NCBI GenBank assembly: GCA_023935145.1
Contig: JALCZK010000201.1
Span: 85,677 to 149,676 of the forward strand
Direction: 5' to 3'
DNA: 64,000 nucleotides
Source: Bretschneidera sinensis
Lineage: Eukaryota; Streptophyta; Magnoliopsida; Brassicales; Akaniaceae
The notes under the pieces were generated by a model. The model was not told the DNA's origin and made no database searches. It saw only the letters and a list, made by a program, of their open reading frames with translations. How positions within the stretch are numbered: position 1 is the first letter of the stretch; each line of letters begins with the position of its first letter. Of the stretch, positions 36,333-49,834 are shown piece after piece. A program made the translations under genes and the position numbers.

Positions 36333-36761
36333 ATGGGTCGTGTGCGCACCAAGACAGTGAAGAAGTCCTCACGACAGGTGATTGAGAAGTACTACTCTAA
36401 GATGACCTTGGACTTCCACACTAACAAGAAGATATTGGAAGAGGTTGCCATCATCCCTTCAAAGCGTCTCCGTAACAAGATCGCCGGGTTCTCAACCCAT
36501 TTGATGAAGCGGATACAGAAGGGTCCGGTTCGTGGCATTTCGCTGAAACTTCAGGAAGAGGAGCGTGAGCGTCGCATGGACTTTGTACCTGATGAGTCGG
36601 CTATTAGGACTGATGAAATTAAGGTTGATAAGGAAACCCTTGAGATGCTTGCTGCTCTTGGCATGTCTGATATCCCTGGGCTTTCTGAAGTCGACCTTCA
36701 GGCATCGATTCCTACCACTGTCTTTGGTCGGCCAGGTGCTGGTGGACCAAGGAGGTACTAA
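36333..36761 (+). CDS. RPS17: Cytosolic 40S ribosomal protein eS17
   Basis: A single coding exon gives 142 residues, the full length of plant eS17. Recognisable blocks: [20 protein letters not shown] at the start, [55 protein letters not shown] and VPDESAI. A divergent, acidic C-terminal tail ends GGPRRY. The protein is part of the small subunit of cytosolic ribosomes. The start is the first ATG after the 5'-UTR acceptor. Promoter motifs and a pyrimidine-rich leader agree with a co-regulated ribosomal-protein gene. No defect is seen. Confidence 0.97.
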   Translation: MGRVRTKTVKKSSRQVIEKYYSKMTLDFHTNKKILEEVAIIPSKRLRNKIAGFSTHLMKRIQKGPVRGISLKLQEEERERRMDFVPDESAIRTDEIKVDKETLEMLAALGMSDIPGLSEVDLQASIPTTVFGRPGAGGPRRY

Positions 36762-38866
36762 GGTTAATGAGGCTTTGCCAGCTCATTTGAGAGTGAGAAG
36801 TTAGAAAGTAATGGATTTTCTGGCTACTATTTACTTTTTATTGTTGTTTTAGTCGATATCATAAATGGTTATGTTACATTTGGATCTAAGATGGGGATTT
36901 CGTTCAGAACTTGAACTTGAGAATGGTACTTTAGTTGATTTAATTTTGATATGAAGATTTTATCTTTCAATGTTTTTGTTTTCCTCTTGAAACAATGTGG
37001 TTTGGCTTTGATTTCAATGGGATATATTTTATGGATGTACCATGGAATTTGATTTATTGTCATGGAAAGAGAGTCTCATAATGCCAATATTGTCCTGTCA
37101 TTGAACCTGTATTTTTTTTCTTTTTAAAGTATGTTCTTGTCCAAGCATTTATAAGGTTCACATGATGAATTTTAAATGTTGCTGCTCAGATCTGTTGTTT
37201 GTTTTGTCTGGCTTGAGTGTATCGCTAAGTGTTTTGTCTGTCATTGTCATATCTTTGCAGGAATAGTTGTTGCTTGTTTTGGTTTGACTTGTGCTAAATG
37301 TGTATGGAGATTGTTATAAATTAAACCCATATAAGGAGTAATGGATATGCATTCGTGGGAAGAGTGGTGCAATGCGTTGTCATTGTTAATGAACGGAAGC
37401 ATTAGTAGGTACATTGGATCATTATTATTATTTCCTTGGCCTTGAATTTGTCTTTTAAGCAATTAGGCTTGATTTGATGCTTTTCAAATGGTTTTATTGG
37501 ATTGGATTGTTTCCCCTGTAGTTTTGTTGCTGATAGGGGTATGAACGTGTGCTGCAACTTCTGGGACATTTTATATTTCTCTTTTTTGCACAATAAGGAA
37601 GGATATTATAAGATATATATTAGGAATATCTACATATAAGTTAGTCGACGACGACGAAGTGAATTGAGTTTATAGTATATTTATATCCAAACTTAGTTGG
37701 CTGGATACAAAATGTGGCCATCATGGGATCATGAGTTTAACTCTGCAGATAAGTTGGAGGATTCGTAAACCTATTACATTCATGAGTTTCTACCCTTTTT
37801 TAGCCAGAAAACCTGCCACCTTATCAGCTTCATGATGAATGATGATAAACAAAACATATCCACACTGAATAAGTATGGCCTTGCATAGCTCTAGGGAGTG
37901 TGATTTTTATGTTTGGCAAGAAGTAAAGCTATGCGAATAACCCAAAATTCAAGAACAACACTCGCCCATCCAACTGGAATTGGAAACCCAGCAAGACATT
38001 CACCTGTCCTTGTCCTGGCATTACCACCAATTGGAGCCTTACCATTTAACGAAAGTAAAGAGTATTAGAGAAGATGGCTTGATTCTTGAAATGTCACATA
38101 CTCCTTAGGAAGGTGGATATGAAAAGAGAAGATGCAAAATCAGAATGCCAAGAAATTCGTCCCTTACTCGGTTCCAAAACATTTGTGTATTGACCTTAAC
38201 AATAAAGTTCCCAAAATTATAAACGTTTTGGACCCGAAACAGAGAAGAATTTCCAAGTTTTTATTTTGTAAAGTTAAATGGATGTGAGCAGGATCACAAG
38301 CTGCATTGAAAAAAATAAGGACAAAAAGGAAAAAAAAACAGAACAATGTGAATACAAATGAGTTAAATCATCTACAGCATTAGACTTTCTATTACAGGTT
38401 TTAATGACATGGTGAGTTGTGTTCAATCTATTTCCAGTGTTCAAAATAGGAATTTATTATTGGGTATCATCACAGACGAAGAATTACATAAAGAAGATGA
38501 ATATAAATATTTCCAAGCAAATAAATATTTCTAATAAAATTTAAAAACTCCCAATACCTGTAAGTATGTATATGAATATAAATATAGATACATATATATA
38601 TATTAATTTGAGCTGTTTTTAGTCAAACTAATTAAAATTCTTAGCTTGAAAAAATAATAAGTTTAAAATGTTTGATCTTTAATGAATGGAGTCACATTAT
38701 ACCTAAATTCGATTAAAAATTTAATTTGTTAAAAAATATGTTGAAGGTTGATTTAGGGTGAAATTAAAAAAAGTAGCGTAATTTTTCCAATAACAAAAAA
38801 AAGTGGCGTAATTTTCAAAATTCGGTCTTTAGTTTTCCACCATTCGCCCTTTGCCCCAAACGGATA
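36762..38866. other. eS17 3' region and PPR4 upstream region
   Basis: Moderately A/T-rich DNA with no recognised gene. An open minus-strand frame near 38040-37910 has no identifiable domain. The last 100 bp before 38867 has two AAAAAGTGGCGTAATTTT-like copies and a short leader for the RRM-PPR gene. Confidence 0.5.
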
Positions 38867-41800
38867 ATGGATATTCTCTCACTCACCAGTGTTTCATGCT
38901 ACCCCCATTCCCCCACCTTCCTCCACCACTACCCAATCACCTCCATCTCTTTCTCCCTTAAACCACCACCACCACCCCCTCAACCTCCCCCACCAGAACC
39001 CAACACTCCCTCCACCACCAATCTCCGCCGCCCCAGCAAATCCGTCAAATCATCCCCTTCCCCTAAACCACAAATCCCCTCCAACCCCCTTAGAAACCTC
39101 ACTAATCCCTCCTTTATCCCTTCCCCTCTCTTACCTATCACCAACACTGATACCTCTCACTCTCTCTCCTCCAAACTCTGGCTCTCTAGCAGACTCACTC
39201 CCTCTCCCCCTTCTCCTCCAACCTCAAACGAAATTCAAGTCCATGAAGAACAATCCCCAGAAAATGAAACTCAAAATCCGGAAACTGAGTTCCGGCAGGA
39301 GGGCAAAATCTTCGTTGGCAACTTGCCAATTTGGATAAAGAAACGCGAGGTTGAGGAGTTCTTCCGCCAATTCGGGCCCATAGAGAAGGTGATTCTGATC
39401 AAAGGCCATAACGACACGGAGAGGAATGCGGGTTTTGGGTTCGTCATATACAAGGGGCCGGTGGCGGAGAAGTCGGCGATGGAGGCGGTAAAGTTCGACG
39501 GAGTGGAGTTCCATGGGAGGGTGCTGACGGTTAAGCTGGATGACGGAATGAGGTTGAAGGCGAAGAGGGAGGAAAGGGCGAGGTGGGTGGAAGGGTATGA
39601 TGGCGAGGAGTACAGGTCTAGGTGGCATCAGGATAGGGATCGCTCCAGGAAGGCCTTCAAGAAGGTTATGGAGACGGAACCCGAGAATTGGCAGGCCGTT
39701 GTCACGGCTTTCGAGAGGATTAACAAGGTTTATGATTGGTATTGATTGTTCACGCCAAATGCTTCTTTTTATTGTCATTTTTGGTTTTCATAGCGAGCAA
39801 TGAAGGTGATAGCGAGGGAGGAATTTAGGTTGTTAACATTCTTAATTTTGTTTGCGTTTTGTAGTTGAATCGTCCTTTCTAATTTGTATGTTGAACAATG
39901 AATAGCTCATGGTGATGTTTAATCTCAGTTGCCCCCCTAAAAAAAAGGGAAGAAAGAAAGGTAGATAGTTCTAGCTGACTTTTAGTAGTGTTGGTGAGAG
40001 TTTTTTGACTGAGTGAAGTTTGATGAAGTTAATGATTTGGTAAGTTGAACCTTTGGGGAGTACTGACTTGCTGTAGTGCCAGTTAAAAGATGTGGATGAC
40101 TTCATGGACTATACATGGTTATTAATGGAAATATGATCCTTTCATTTTCTTCTTGACTGAATGCCATTGCCTTTTAATAGCGTAGTGGAACTTATCCATG
40201 GAATTATTGATTTTGTTTTCAAGAATAAAGTATGATAGCTTAAGTTCAGTATGTTCTCATAATTTGGATGTTTCTCATTTTTCTTTTTCCCTCTATTTCT
40301 TTTTAGCCCTCTAGAACAGAGTTCAGCTTGATGGTGAACTATTATGGAAAACGAGGGGATATGCATCGTGCGCGTGAAACTTTTGAGAGGATGCGAGCAA
40401 GGGGAATAGAGCCGAACTTACATGTCTACACAAAGTAATAACTCTTGTTATAAATATGCTGTATTCCAGCTCTAATGCAACTTCCATGCTAGCCCAATGT
40501 TGAACATATATTATTTGGGTGATATGTCTTGAGTGCACATTTTGTTTAACTCAATGATATCTCTAGATGAAGTTTTACCAGTGAAGACCCAAACACTTTT
40601 AACTTGAAAAGCATGTAGAATTCTTGAATTCAGAATTTGTACACACGTGACAAGTCTATTTTTAATTATTATTATGTTTAAAATCTAGACTATGCTTGAT
40701 TTTTTCGCCAGTTATTTGGCAGTTTTCTGAGATATATTCTTTCAAAAACGAATTAGTACACCTGTTAGAGTATTTGTACATATTCTCTATTGTTCTTAGG
40801 TTATCACTTTCTCAAAAAAGGTTAACAATTTCTCACAGTTTTGGGGATTATGTAGCTTGTCCTTCCTTGAACAATAAAGTAATTTATTTCATGCAGCCTT
40901 ATTCTAGCTTATGCAGTTGGTAGAGACATGGAAGAAGCATTGTCATGTGTTAGGAAAATGAAGGAAGAAGACATCGAAATGAGTTTGGTGACTTACAATA
41001 TACTTGTGGGAGGATTCACTAAAGTTGGCAACGCTGAGTAAGCAACCCTTATAACACTTTTCTGAGTGTCTTTTTTGACGTCTTATTTATTATTTTGTTC
41101 CAACAGTGGTTACTTCTACAATTAATGTTCTAATGAAATATGCTTTTTGCTCATGCTGATCCTCCCCATGTTAGTTAGTCTTTAGTTTGATGCATTGCTT
41201 TTCTTAAGACATACAGTAACTTATCTTGTTGGAATTTCTTATCAGAAAGTTGTTCGACTCTCCTATGTCTTGGTAGTTGTATCAAGATCTTGGTGAAAAT
41301 TTTCTTTCTTTCATTTGGACTCTATGTTTTTCAAATTCATGGAAGTTCCATGAAGCATTGAGCACTGTTCAAAATTGCAAGTAAATCAAAGCATGTGCCA
41401 ACATGAAGTAGCTGTTGGCATGCGCTAATATAACTTTGGAATACTAGAAAATATGTTAATACTATTATTTATCTGTCAAATGGAATATGCAAAATGTCAA
41501 ATTAAAGTGACTGTTAAAGAGAGAAAACTAGAAAAGTAAATATGAATCTTTCTTCATTTTCTTTTGATTACTCACTGGTTCACATAATCAAACCTACCTA
41601 ATCAGCCTTACTCCTTTTTGGACGATCTACTTGGAGCAGGTCACTCTTATGTACCTCTGTGTCCTTAAGCCTATGTTGCTCATATCCAAACCATCTAAAT
41701 TGCAATTTATCCTCTACTAGTGCTACCTCCACTTTTTGTTGAATAAATTCATTTTTTTAGTTCTATGTTCTGTAATATTATCAAACAGTCACCTCGGTAT

Positions 41801-44800
41801 CTTCATTTTCAACTATACTCATTGTTTGAAGGCATTTGCTAACCTCATATGTGTTGTGTGGTGGATAACAAAGTCCTATCTTTTAGTTAACCAAAATACT
41901 CTGCCATGTCACTTAATCAGGAGACAGTTTTCTAAGTCCAACAAAGAAGGATTTCTAAATTCCCCCTTCTTGTATTCTATCTCCTCGTCCCTGTCTCATT
42001 GTTTATACCTCTCTAACAATAACTTTTTCTTACTTTCTGTTGTTGGATTAGGTTTTCGCAATTTATGCTTGTAATCTGCAAAATCTCATCTATGTAGAGT
42101 TTTGAGTTTTGTGTTATTTTAATTTGGCTTTGAATTTATTGAGAAACCAAGCACCTTTTGTATTGTACTGTGATTGCTGGACGTTTGTATCTGATTTATC
42201 ACGGAGAGTATATAGAAGTTGTGATGGTTTATTGGTTTTATTGGAGTGTTAAAGTTGTGATTTAGCATGAATATTTGGAGCCTTTCAGTTAACTTGTAGC
42301 AATAAATCTACTGGGTGTTTTTCTTAGGTTTGGCATAAATTGAAGGAGTTTGAATCGTTGACTCAGCGACATCAATATGGAGGAGACACTTTTTGTTGTG
42401 GCAACACTCTATATTCTTGTTAGGTTGCACTAAGATGCTTTTTGCTGGTGCATAATTTTCTAGCTTCTTTGATTACCATTTGTTTAGTCAAAAGATGGTT
42501 TAGATTATTACTAGAAATCATATTCAATCAAGAAACAACTTGTTTCCCGTGTCTTGGGCATAGCCCAATTGGTAACTGCTCCTCTTTTCTAAAGAGGAGG
42601 TCTCAAGTTTGAATCTCCCCACCTCGTTAATAAAAAAAGAATCAACTTGTTTCATAGACTGGAAACTTTTGACTTTGGATTGTCACAGGTACTCTGCAAA
42701 GTTGATCTTGCGTCCATGTCAGAAAGAGAAAGGCAACTCTGTATTTTCTTTTTGATGGCAGTGAGATGCTTTTTGCTGGTGCATAATTCTTTAAACCTTG
42801 ATGATAGTTTCTGTTGCCAAATTAGTGAGCTGTGACATTGGCATGGCTCTCTCCTTTTTTTTTATAAATTTAATTCTAGGATATTGGTGGCCGCTAGACT
42901 GCTTTCATTATTGTGAAATCTAAAAGATGGAAGTCTAATTATGTGTGCGAAAGTATTTCTCCATATCATATACTAGGCAGTTCTGCACCATTTACAAGTG
43001 CTTGGATATTAAATAAAGACTCAGTTGTTCGCTAGATTTTTGCCCTTTTCCTTTCGCATTTTTAGTTTATCATTAGCATATAATATATTAGTTATGTTCA
43101 TCATCTGCTTTATTATAAAGTTTGTCTTTGTAAGAAACAAAAGAGTGTATAGCTTTTGTGCATCTTTCTCTGTAGGTGAAATCTCTTCAGTTTCATATTG
43201 ATGCGCTAATCTTGGACAGAGTAATATGCTCCTTTTGCACTTTCTATCCATTGTTTATATTTTACTGTAGTTGCAACTATATTACGTTATACTTTTTTTT
43301 TTTTTTCCATTTTCCGTTTGACAATATCATATCGGTTTCCTCAATGACTGAATAAGTCATATTTTGTATCTACCTAATAGTATTTATGTTGTTTTGGAAG
43401 AGCTGCAGATCACTGGTTTAGAGAAGCAAAGGAGAAACTTACAACATTAAATGCAAGAATATACAATAGTATTATATATGCTCATTGGTAAGTATTAATA
43501 AATCAAATTTTAATTCCAAATTATATTTTGCTCATTATATATGAGATGCATAAATAGTGGGATTTGATTAATAAATTTATTTTTCTTTTGCCCTTGTTTT
43601 GTGCTATCAATCTCAGCCAAACACGCAATATGGATCGGGCTGAAGCCTTGGTGAGGGAGATGGAAGAAAACGGTATAGAGGCTCATATTTACATTTATAA
43701 TACCATGATGGATGGTTATGCAATAATTGACGATGAAGAAAAATGCCTGATTGTGTTTGACAGACTTAAGGTAAAAACTCATGTACTTAATGTTCTTGTG
43801 TTAGATAATCTATATATTCCTTTTAAGTTCATAATTACTTGTAAAAAGTGATAATGTTTTTTTTTACTGGGTGGTTTAGTGCACTTCGATTTTGTTTCAA
43901 AGGAAATTTAAAAATTTATAGAATTCATAGAATTTCTATCTTGTAGGCAGGTTCTTTTGTTGCACCTCCTTGGTGCTCATATATATACTACTTAAAAAAA
44001 AGCTATTGAGGCTCCTGCATCACTTTTGTTCTTTTTGGTATAATGGGATTTGTTTGATATTATTATTATGAGTTATATTATGACCTGTCTTCCATAATGA
44101 CGTTTTATAATGTCGCTGTAGGAATGTGGATTTACACCTTCAGTTGTCAGTTTTGGATGTCTCATTAATCTTTACATTAAGGTAAGTACTTCATATATAT
44201 ACACTCCTACACATATTTTTCGGTATACTAAATACTAGTCAATCTTCTCTCAGTTTGAGAATTGTTGGCTGGGGGGTAGGGGGGATTATTCGCTTCACAT
44301 GACATCTTGGAATGACTTTCCCTTTATCTTGTATGAAATATATGATGTTTGTGTGTGGCTTTTGATTAGTTCTGCCCTTTGAAATTGGCGATGTTTGGGT
44401 GAGCTTAAAGTTAAAGTTGGAACTTATTTTTTAAAATTTTCCAAAAACTTAATCAAATCAAATCAAACCACCTATTAATTGATGTTTTAATTGTTGTAAT
44501 GAAATTTAATAAGGTTTGATTAATTAAGATTTGGCAAATTATAAAAAATAAACTCCAGCTTAAAGCTTTAAGCTGACCCAAACATTGCCATTATCCCCCC
44601 CAGTGTCCGTCCAGGGGCGGATGCTACCTTTTTCTTTGGTGATAATATGTAAACTTGTAAATCTTTACATTTGTGTTCATTTCTATTTTTATTCTCAATT
44701 GGTAGCACGATTGGTGATTAGGCTCGGAAAGTGCTTGAAAGTTGAACAGTTTTGTTATAAAAAAAATGAGACAGTAAGGGCATGTGTGTTAAGCTACCTC

Positions 44801-47800
44801 TTTTTTTTGGATAAATATGTTAAGCAATATGAAGAAAAAGTCAGGACTAGTTTGGCAAAGCTGGAGTTTTTTATGTGCCTGGCTAAATGTGCGGTTAAAT
44901 GTTAAAATTATTAAAAATGATATAACTGTGAAATTGAAAATGCTTTCACTTATTGACAGTTTGGAAGTCATCTTGGCTTTTTATTTCCTTCAAATTCATT
45001 TCGAAAATGACCAATTATGTTTTTATTTGAAAATATAATTATTTGACATATATAATGATTGAATTTTAGTTACTCCGTTGGAAATAATTATTTTAAATAG
45101 CATACATAATCCATACTTTATTTTAAAATCATAACATATAACCTTGAAATTTTACTAGGTGCCCTCTAGAATTTTCAGAACAATCACAAATATCTTGATG
45201 TCTCTTGTATGGATGACTCACCTCATGACAGAAGTCCTACATTTTCTTCCACTTTTGAAACTCTTATAGCATGTTTTCCAATGTTAAGTACAAAAATGAC
45301 ATCCCTTGTTACAAATTCGTCCAACTCCAAGTTATGGACTTCTTGCAGTTGTGTAATAACCATCTTTGCAGCATTACACTCAGCTTCCTTTTTGGTTGGA
45401 GTTTCCTTTGTCTTGAACCTTATGACTTGATCTTTCTTCACCATGATAATTACTTCCGAAACAGATACAGGGTGTAAGCCAATGTTCTAATTGACATCCT
45501 TAGTCCTGTAAATGGGTTGGGACATGCCTAGTGTGTCAACAATTGTTCAACCAACATGTCTAGGAGCTTGAATGACTTTTTTCCTATAGTTACTTTATAT
45601 CATATTTTCTTTGATTTATTTACCGAAATTCTATGTTAGCCTGGTATTTATCATTTATTTAAAATAATATAAGATAATATAAGACGGGAAAGAAAATTAA
45701 AATGGCACAGATGCAGAAGAGAAGTGTGTGTGTGTATATATAGATAGAGAGAGAGTAGTTGCACATGAGATGATATAAACATAGCAAGAAAAAATCCTAT
45801 GAATGATACAGAGACATTAATCCAGGGAACTCATAAGTGAGCGTCAAACCTATTACATTTACATTCTTACATTCCAAGGCTTGCTTAGCTGCACACTCAA
45901 TTTTCAATTGCATCTCGATATTCCCCAACCTCACATGTACTTCTCATTGTGTGCTAGGATGTTCATTATGATGTGAAGTTGTTCCATTTCTAGGGAGTTC
46001 TCTAAGCCGCACCGAGCAAAAGAAAATTGCAACTGTCTGGAGCACACGTGGAATATTTGAATATCTACCTTTCTTTTATAATAACATTCTTTAACTGGTT
46101 TCTATAAAAAACATTCTTTAACTACTATTCTAATATTATTTTTTGATGATGTTCTGTAAGATGGTATCTACTAAGAAGGATTTAATTAATAATGGAAGGT
46201 GAAATATAGACTTTCATATGGAGAAAGAAAAAAGATTCCCACCAAAACTACCTGTCCATAATCGGATCAATTCGTACATATTACAGATCTATAATAGTAC
46301 AAACTCAAATTAGAAGGTCCAAATAAAAGTCAAATAGTATTGGTACTACTAGCAAACAAGTCAAACTCAAGGAAACAAAGCTACTGATAAGGTACGATTA
46401 CAAAGAGTGATACTGGTCATATCTGGATAAATCTACAAAATGAAAAAGGCAAAAGAAGTTGGAGAAATTGACATTTCAATTTCTATAGAGGAAGAAGAAA
46501 AAGGGCATAGGGATATACTGCACAATATGATCCCAAACACAATCGTCTGCAGTAGCTACATATCACTACAGATCATGCTGCGTTGTACTTGTGCGGCACC
46601 ATGTTTTCCTGTTCATCTCGGATATCTGATCTTCCTTACTATTCATGTTTTCAGGTTGGAAAGATTTCTAAAGCCTTAGAAGTTAGCAAAATGATGAAGT
46701 CTGCTGGCATAAATCACAGCATGAAGACCTACTCCATGTTGATCAATGGATTCGTAAAGTTAGAAGATTGGGCCAATGCTTTTGCGATTTTCGAAGATTT
46801 GGTGAAAGATGGTTTCAAGCCGGATGTGGTTCTCTATAATAACATCATCAGTGCATTCTGTGGGATCGGCAACATGGATCGTGCTATTCATACTGTCAAG
46901 GAAATGCAGAATGAGAGACATAGGCCTACCTCACGTACATTTATGCCCATCATACATGGTTTTGCAAAATCTGGAGAAGTGAGAAGAGCCCTAGATGTTT
47001 TTGATATGATGAGGCGAAGTGGATGCATTTTAACTGTAGAAACTTTCAATGCTCTTATTCTTGGTATGGTTGAGAAGCGTCAGGTAAGTTATGCTGTAAC
47101 CAAATAAAATGCGGGAACATCATATGGCTGAATTTCACATTTATGCTGTGGACTACTTTTAAACTTTAGTTTAGTTTAGTGTTTTTTTTTTAATTATCAG
47201 AAAGAAACTTTTGTTTTTGGCATGAAATCTGCCATTCTTACCCTCTCTCTCTCTCATATTTAATTTATGTTTTTTACCTTTACATGCATATGGTCCAATG
47301 GACCAAATTTTTTTTCCCTATGCTCTCCATCCCACAACTTTTGTCTCTTCTCCAGTAATTGATTCCCCAAATATTTGTAGACTTTCCAAAATGGACTACA
47401 ATATTTATCCACTTCCCATAGACGACCTTAACGCTTTTTCTTTTTTCATTATATTGTCAACATTAAATGTGCCATAAGAGTCCCATGAGGGTCTCATAGG
47501 GTTAGTTTGGGAAAGTAAATATTGTTTAAAAGTTTCTGAAATCTGGATGTTCACAAAAATTGAGAGACAAAGGAAATATTTTTATTATTTTGTTTTCTCC
47601 GGGTGCATTATATGCATGAAAAATGTGAAATGAGTTCCTTCCGTGCCCTTTATGCACTTCTTAGTATTTTGTCTGTGTATTCATCAGCTTTCTGATAACT
47701 ATTGGCCATAACTGCAGTACTTGCTATGATTTGGTAAGATGAAATCCAGAAAATTGTTTGCTGTGGTTGACTGCTGTTCACATGCCCAAATTCCTCAGGA

Positions 47801-49707
47801 TTTGTTTTTGTTTGGTTCTTCCCTGGATATTTGAGGAAGTTAACAGAAGTACTGTATTCAAAATTTTAAAGCATTCATTGCTTTGAAGCATTTCAAAGAT
47901 TTTGGGAACTATTGACATCCTTTCAGCCGTATGCTGCTGCTCCTTCCCCCATAAACATGCATTCATCTTCCACTAGTTTCTTGTCTACCTGAGTTGGAAG
48001 ACCTATAGTTCCCTTGATTATGCAATTTTCTCACTCCAGAGGTAATTCTTGTAGATGGAGAAGGCTGTTGAAATATTGGATGAGATGACGTTGGCAGGCA
48101 TAAGTCCAAATAAACATACATACACAACCATCATGCAAGGCTATGCATCACTGGGTGATACTGGAAAAGCTTTCGAATATTTTACGAAACTGAGAAATGA
48201 GGGCCTAGAGCTTGATGTGTACACGTATGAGGCATTACTGAAGGCGTGCTGCAAGTCAGGAAGAATGCAAAGTGCTCTTGCTGTCACAAAAGAAATGAGT
48301 GCTAAAAAGATTCCACGTAACACCTTTGTATATAACATATTAATTGACGGGTATGGATCATTTATAATCATTGTGTATGTAATAATTTAATCAAAATTTT
48401 CAGTTTATTGTCTCTTTCATCCCAGTGCTCCTTTCCCATTTGTTTTGGAAGATGTATGTAATATGATTAGGCTTCATTTGCGCCAACTTCTTTTACTTTT
48501 CATTTTTAAAATACTGGTCCTTATTCCTAACTGCACTTTTATTTTAATTTATTTAGATGGGCTCGAAGAGGTGATGTGTGGGAGGCGGCTGACTTGATTC
48601 AGCAAATGAAACAAGAAGGGGTTCATCCTGACATCCATACTTATACATCTTTCATAAATGCTTGTTGCAAGGCTGGAGACATGCCGGTATCGTCCCTGAA
48701 ATTGACCACTCTCTTTCACTTTACACTTGGGATGAAGCATATATGCTTTTGGGCATTTAGAACCTATAGGAGAGGAACATTCAACATATTTAATTTCAGT
48801 AGCAATTGAAATCAGCTTTTTTGTTATGGTGTTTTCTGGCCTTCTGGGTGAAGTTTTTATTTTAGTAGCATTTAGAGGAGTACATTTTCATTGCTTGTTT
48901 AGGATTCGTACGTAGGATGGATACGCCTATGTACACTTTGAATGACAAACAAGAAATGATTCATTTCTGTGTCTGGGCATTTTCTGACGAGGCAGTTGTG
49001 GCTTTCTTTTCTAAGTTGTCATATTTCTCCTTTCTGTTGCAAGCTTTGCATAGCAAACTTGTGCTTCCAAATGGTGGGAATTAAAAACATTCTATGCTTT
49101 TATGTCTTTAAAATGCCTTTACTATTCTTGTGCAGTTCATATTCTTACTAGAATGAATTCTATTTTTCAGAGAGCAACAAAAATGATCCAAGAAATGAAA
49201 GCTTTCGGAGTGAAACCAAATGTTAAAACCTACACCACGCTAATACATGGATGGGCACGTGCTTCTCTTCCAGAGAAGGCTTTGAAATGGTTTGAAGAGA
49301 TGAAGTTGGCTGGTTTGAAGCCAGACAAAGCTGTATACCATTGCTTGATGACTTCATTGCTGTCTAGGGCAACCGTTGCTGAAGCGTACATTTACTCTGG
49401 AGTACTGTCAATTTGTAGAGAGATGATAGAGTCTGGTTTGACTGTAGATATGGGGACCGCATTGCACTGGTCCAAGTGTTTATGCAAGATTGAGAGGACT
49501 GGTGGGGAGCTTACTGAAGCCTTGCAGAAGACCTTCCCTCCTGATTGGAATTCTTACCATAATCTTGACGCAAATTCAGATACAGACACTCATGATGAAC
49601 CCAATATTAGAGGTGAAGGTGATAATGATAATGACATGTATTATGCTGGTGAGACTGAGGGTGATGATGATCATGATGAAAATTTGAACCACAAAATATG
49701 GTTTTGA
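38867..49707 (+). CDS. PPR4: RRM-PPR protein PPR4, chloroplast rps12 trans-splicing factor (ten exons)
   Basis: Ten exons by frame and GT-AG sites: 38867-39727, 40307-40434, 40897-41037, 43401-43487, 43617-43770, 44122-44181, 46655-47083, 48055-48350, 48557-48686 and 49171-49707. They join without a frame break into 940 residues, close to Arabidopsis At5g04810 as I remember it. The N-terminus is Ser/Pro-rich, as for a chloroplast transit peptide. An RRM follows at about 146-226 (RNP2 IFVGNL 148-153; RNP1 NAGFGFVIY 187-195). From residue 288 to about 855 there are some 16 P-type PPR motifs at 35-residue spacing (for example DVVLYNNIISAFCGIGNMDR). A D/N/E-rich tail ends NHKIWF. PPR4 is known from maize to support trans-splicing of plastid rps12 intron 1; that role here is inferred from the rare RRM-PPR architecture and sequence. 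Introns 3 and 6 (2.4 and 2.5 kb) host mobile elements. Confidence 0.93.
42433..42790. repeat. 25-bp word repeated in PPR4 intron 3
   Basis: AGATGCTTTTTGCTGGTGCA TAATT occurs near 42432 and again near 42765, on either side of the SINE, with unlike flanks. It is a small direct duplication of unknown origin. Confidence 0.8.
42547..42642 (+). mobile_element. tRNA-derived SINE in PPR4 intron 3
   Basis: A 96-bp body lies between identical 11-bp direct repeats CAACTTGTTTC (42536-42546 and 42643-42653), as left by LINE-type retroposition. It has an A-box-like TAGCCCAATTGG (42561-42572) and a B-box-like AGTTTGAATCTCC (about 42606-42618), and ends in an A-rich TTAATAAAAAAAG tail. It is short and tRNA-like along most of its length, so it could also be called a tRNA retropseudogene. 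Confidence 0.8.
44387..44589. mobile_element. Tourist-like MITE in PPR4 intron 6
   Basis: The ends are inverted repeats of about 24 bp with two mismatches (GGCGATGTTTGGGTGAGCTT AAAG at left; the reverse of the right end reads GGCAATGTTTGGGTCAGCTT AAAG). The flanks are ATT on both sides (44384-44386, 44590-44592), a 3-bp duplication as in PIF/Harbinger elements, though ATT is not the usual TWA. The core is 203 bp, A/T-rich and non-coding. Confidence 0.75.
45223..45474 (-). pseudogene. Antisense dsRNA-binding-domain-like fragment in PPR4 intron 6
   Basis: The minus strand reads SVSEVIIMVKKDQVIRFKT, then KETPTKKEAECNAAKMVITQ and LQEVHNLELDEF. TKKEAExxAAKxxI fits the second helix of a dsRBD, with a preceding strand-like segment. 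No complete domain or flanking exon is seen, so this is probably a relic or captured fragment. The match is short and could be coincidental. Confidence 0.4.
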
Positions 49708-49834
49708 AGTGTGTTTGTATTTGGAGTGACCATCATAGGGAATGTTAACTCATGCTTACTATCCTGATAGCAATAATTGAATGTTGGTCCTAGCTGCAGG
49801 TTTGATTTAAAGCTGTGGCCCTCAAGATGTTGGA

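Noticed and set aside
39224..39778. 184-codon open frame antisense to PPR4 exon 1
   Set aside because: It mirrors the GC-richer, Pro/Ser-rich exon and the RRM on the other strand, which has a clear family match. It has no recognisable domain.
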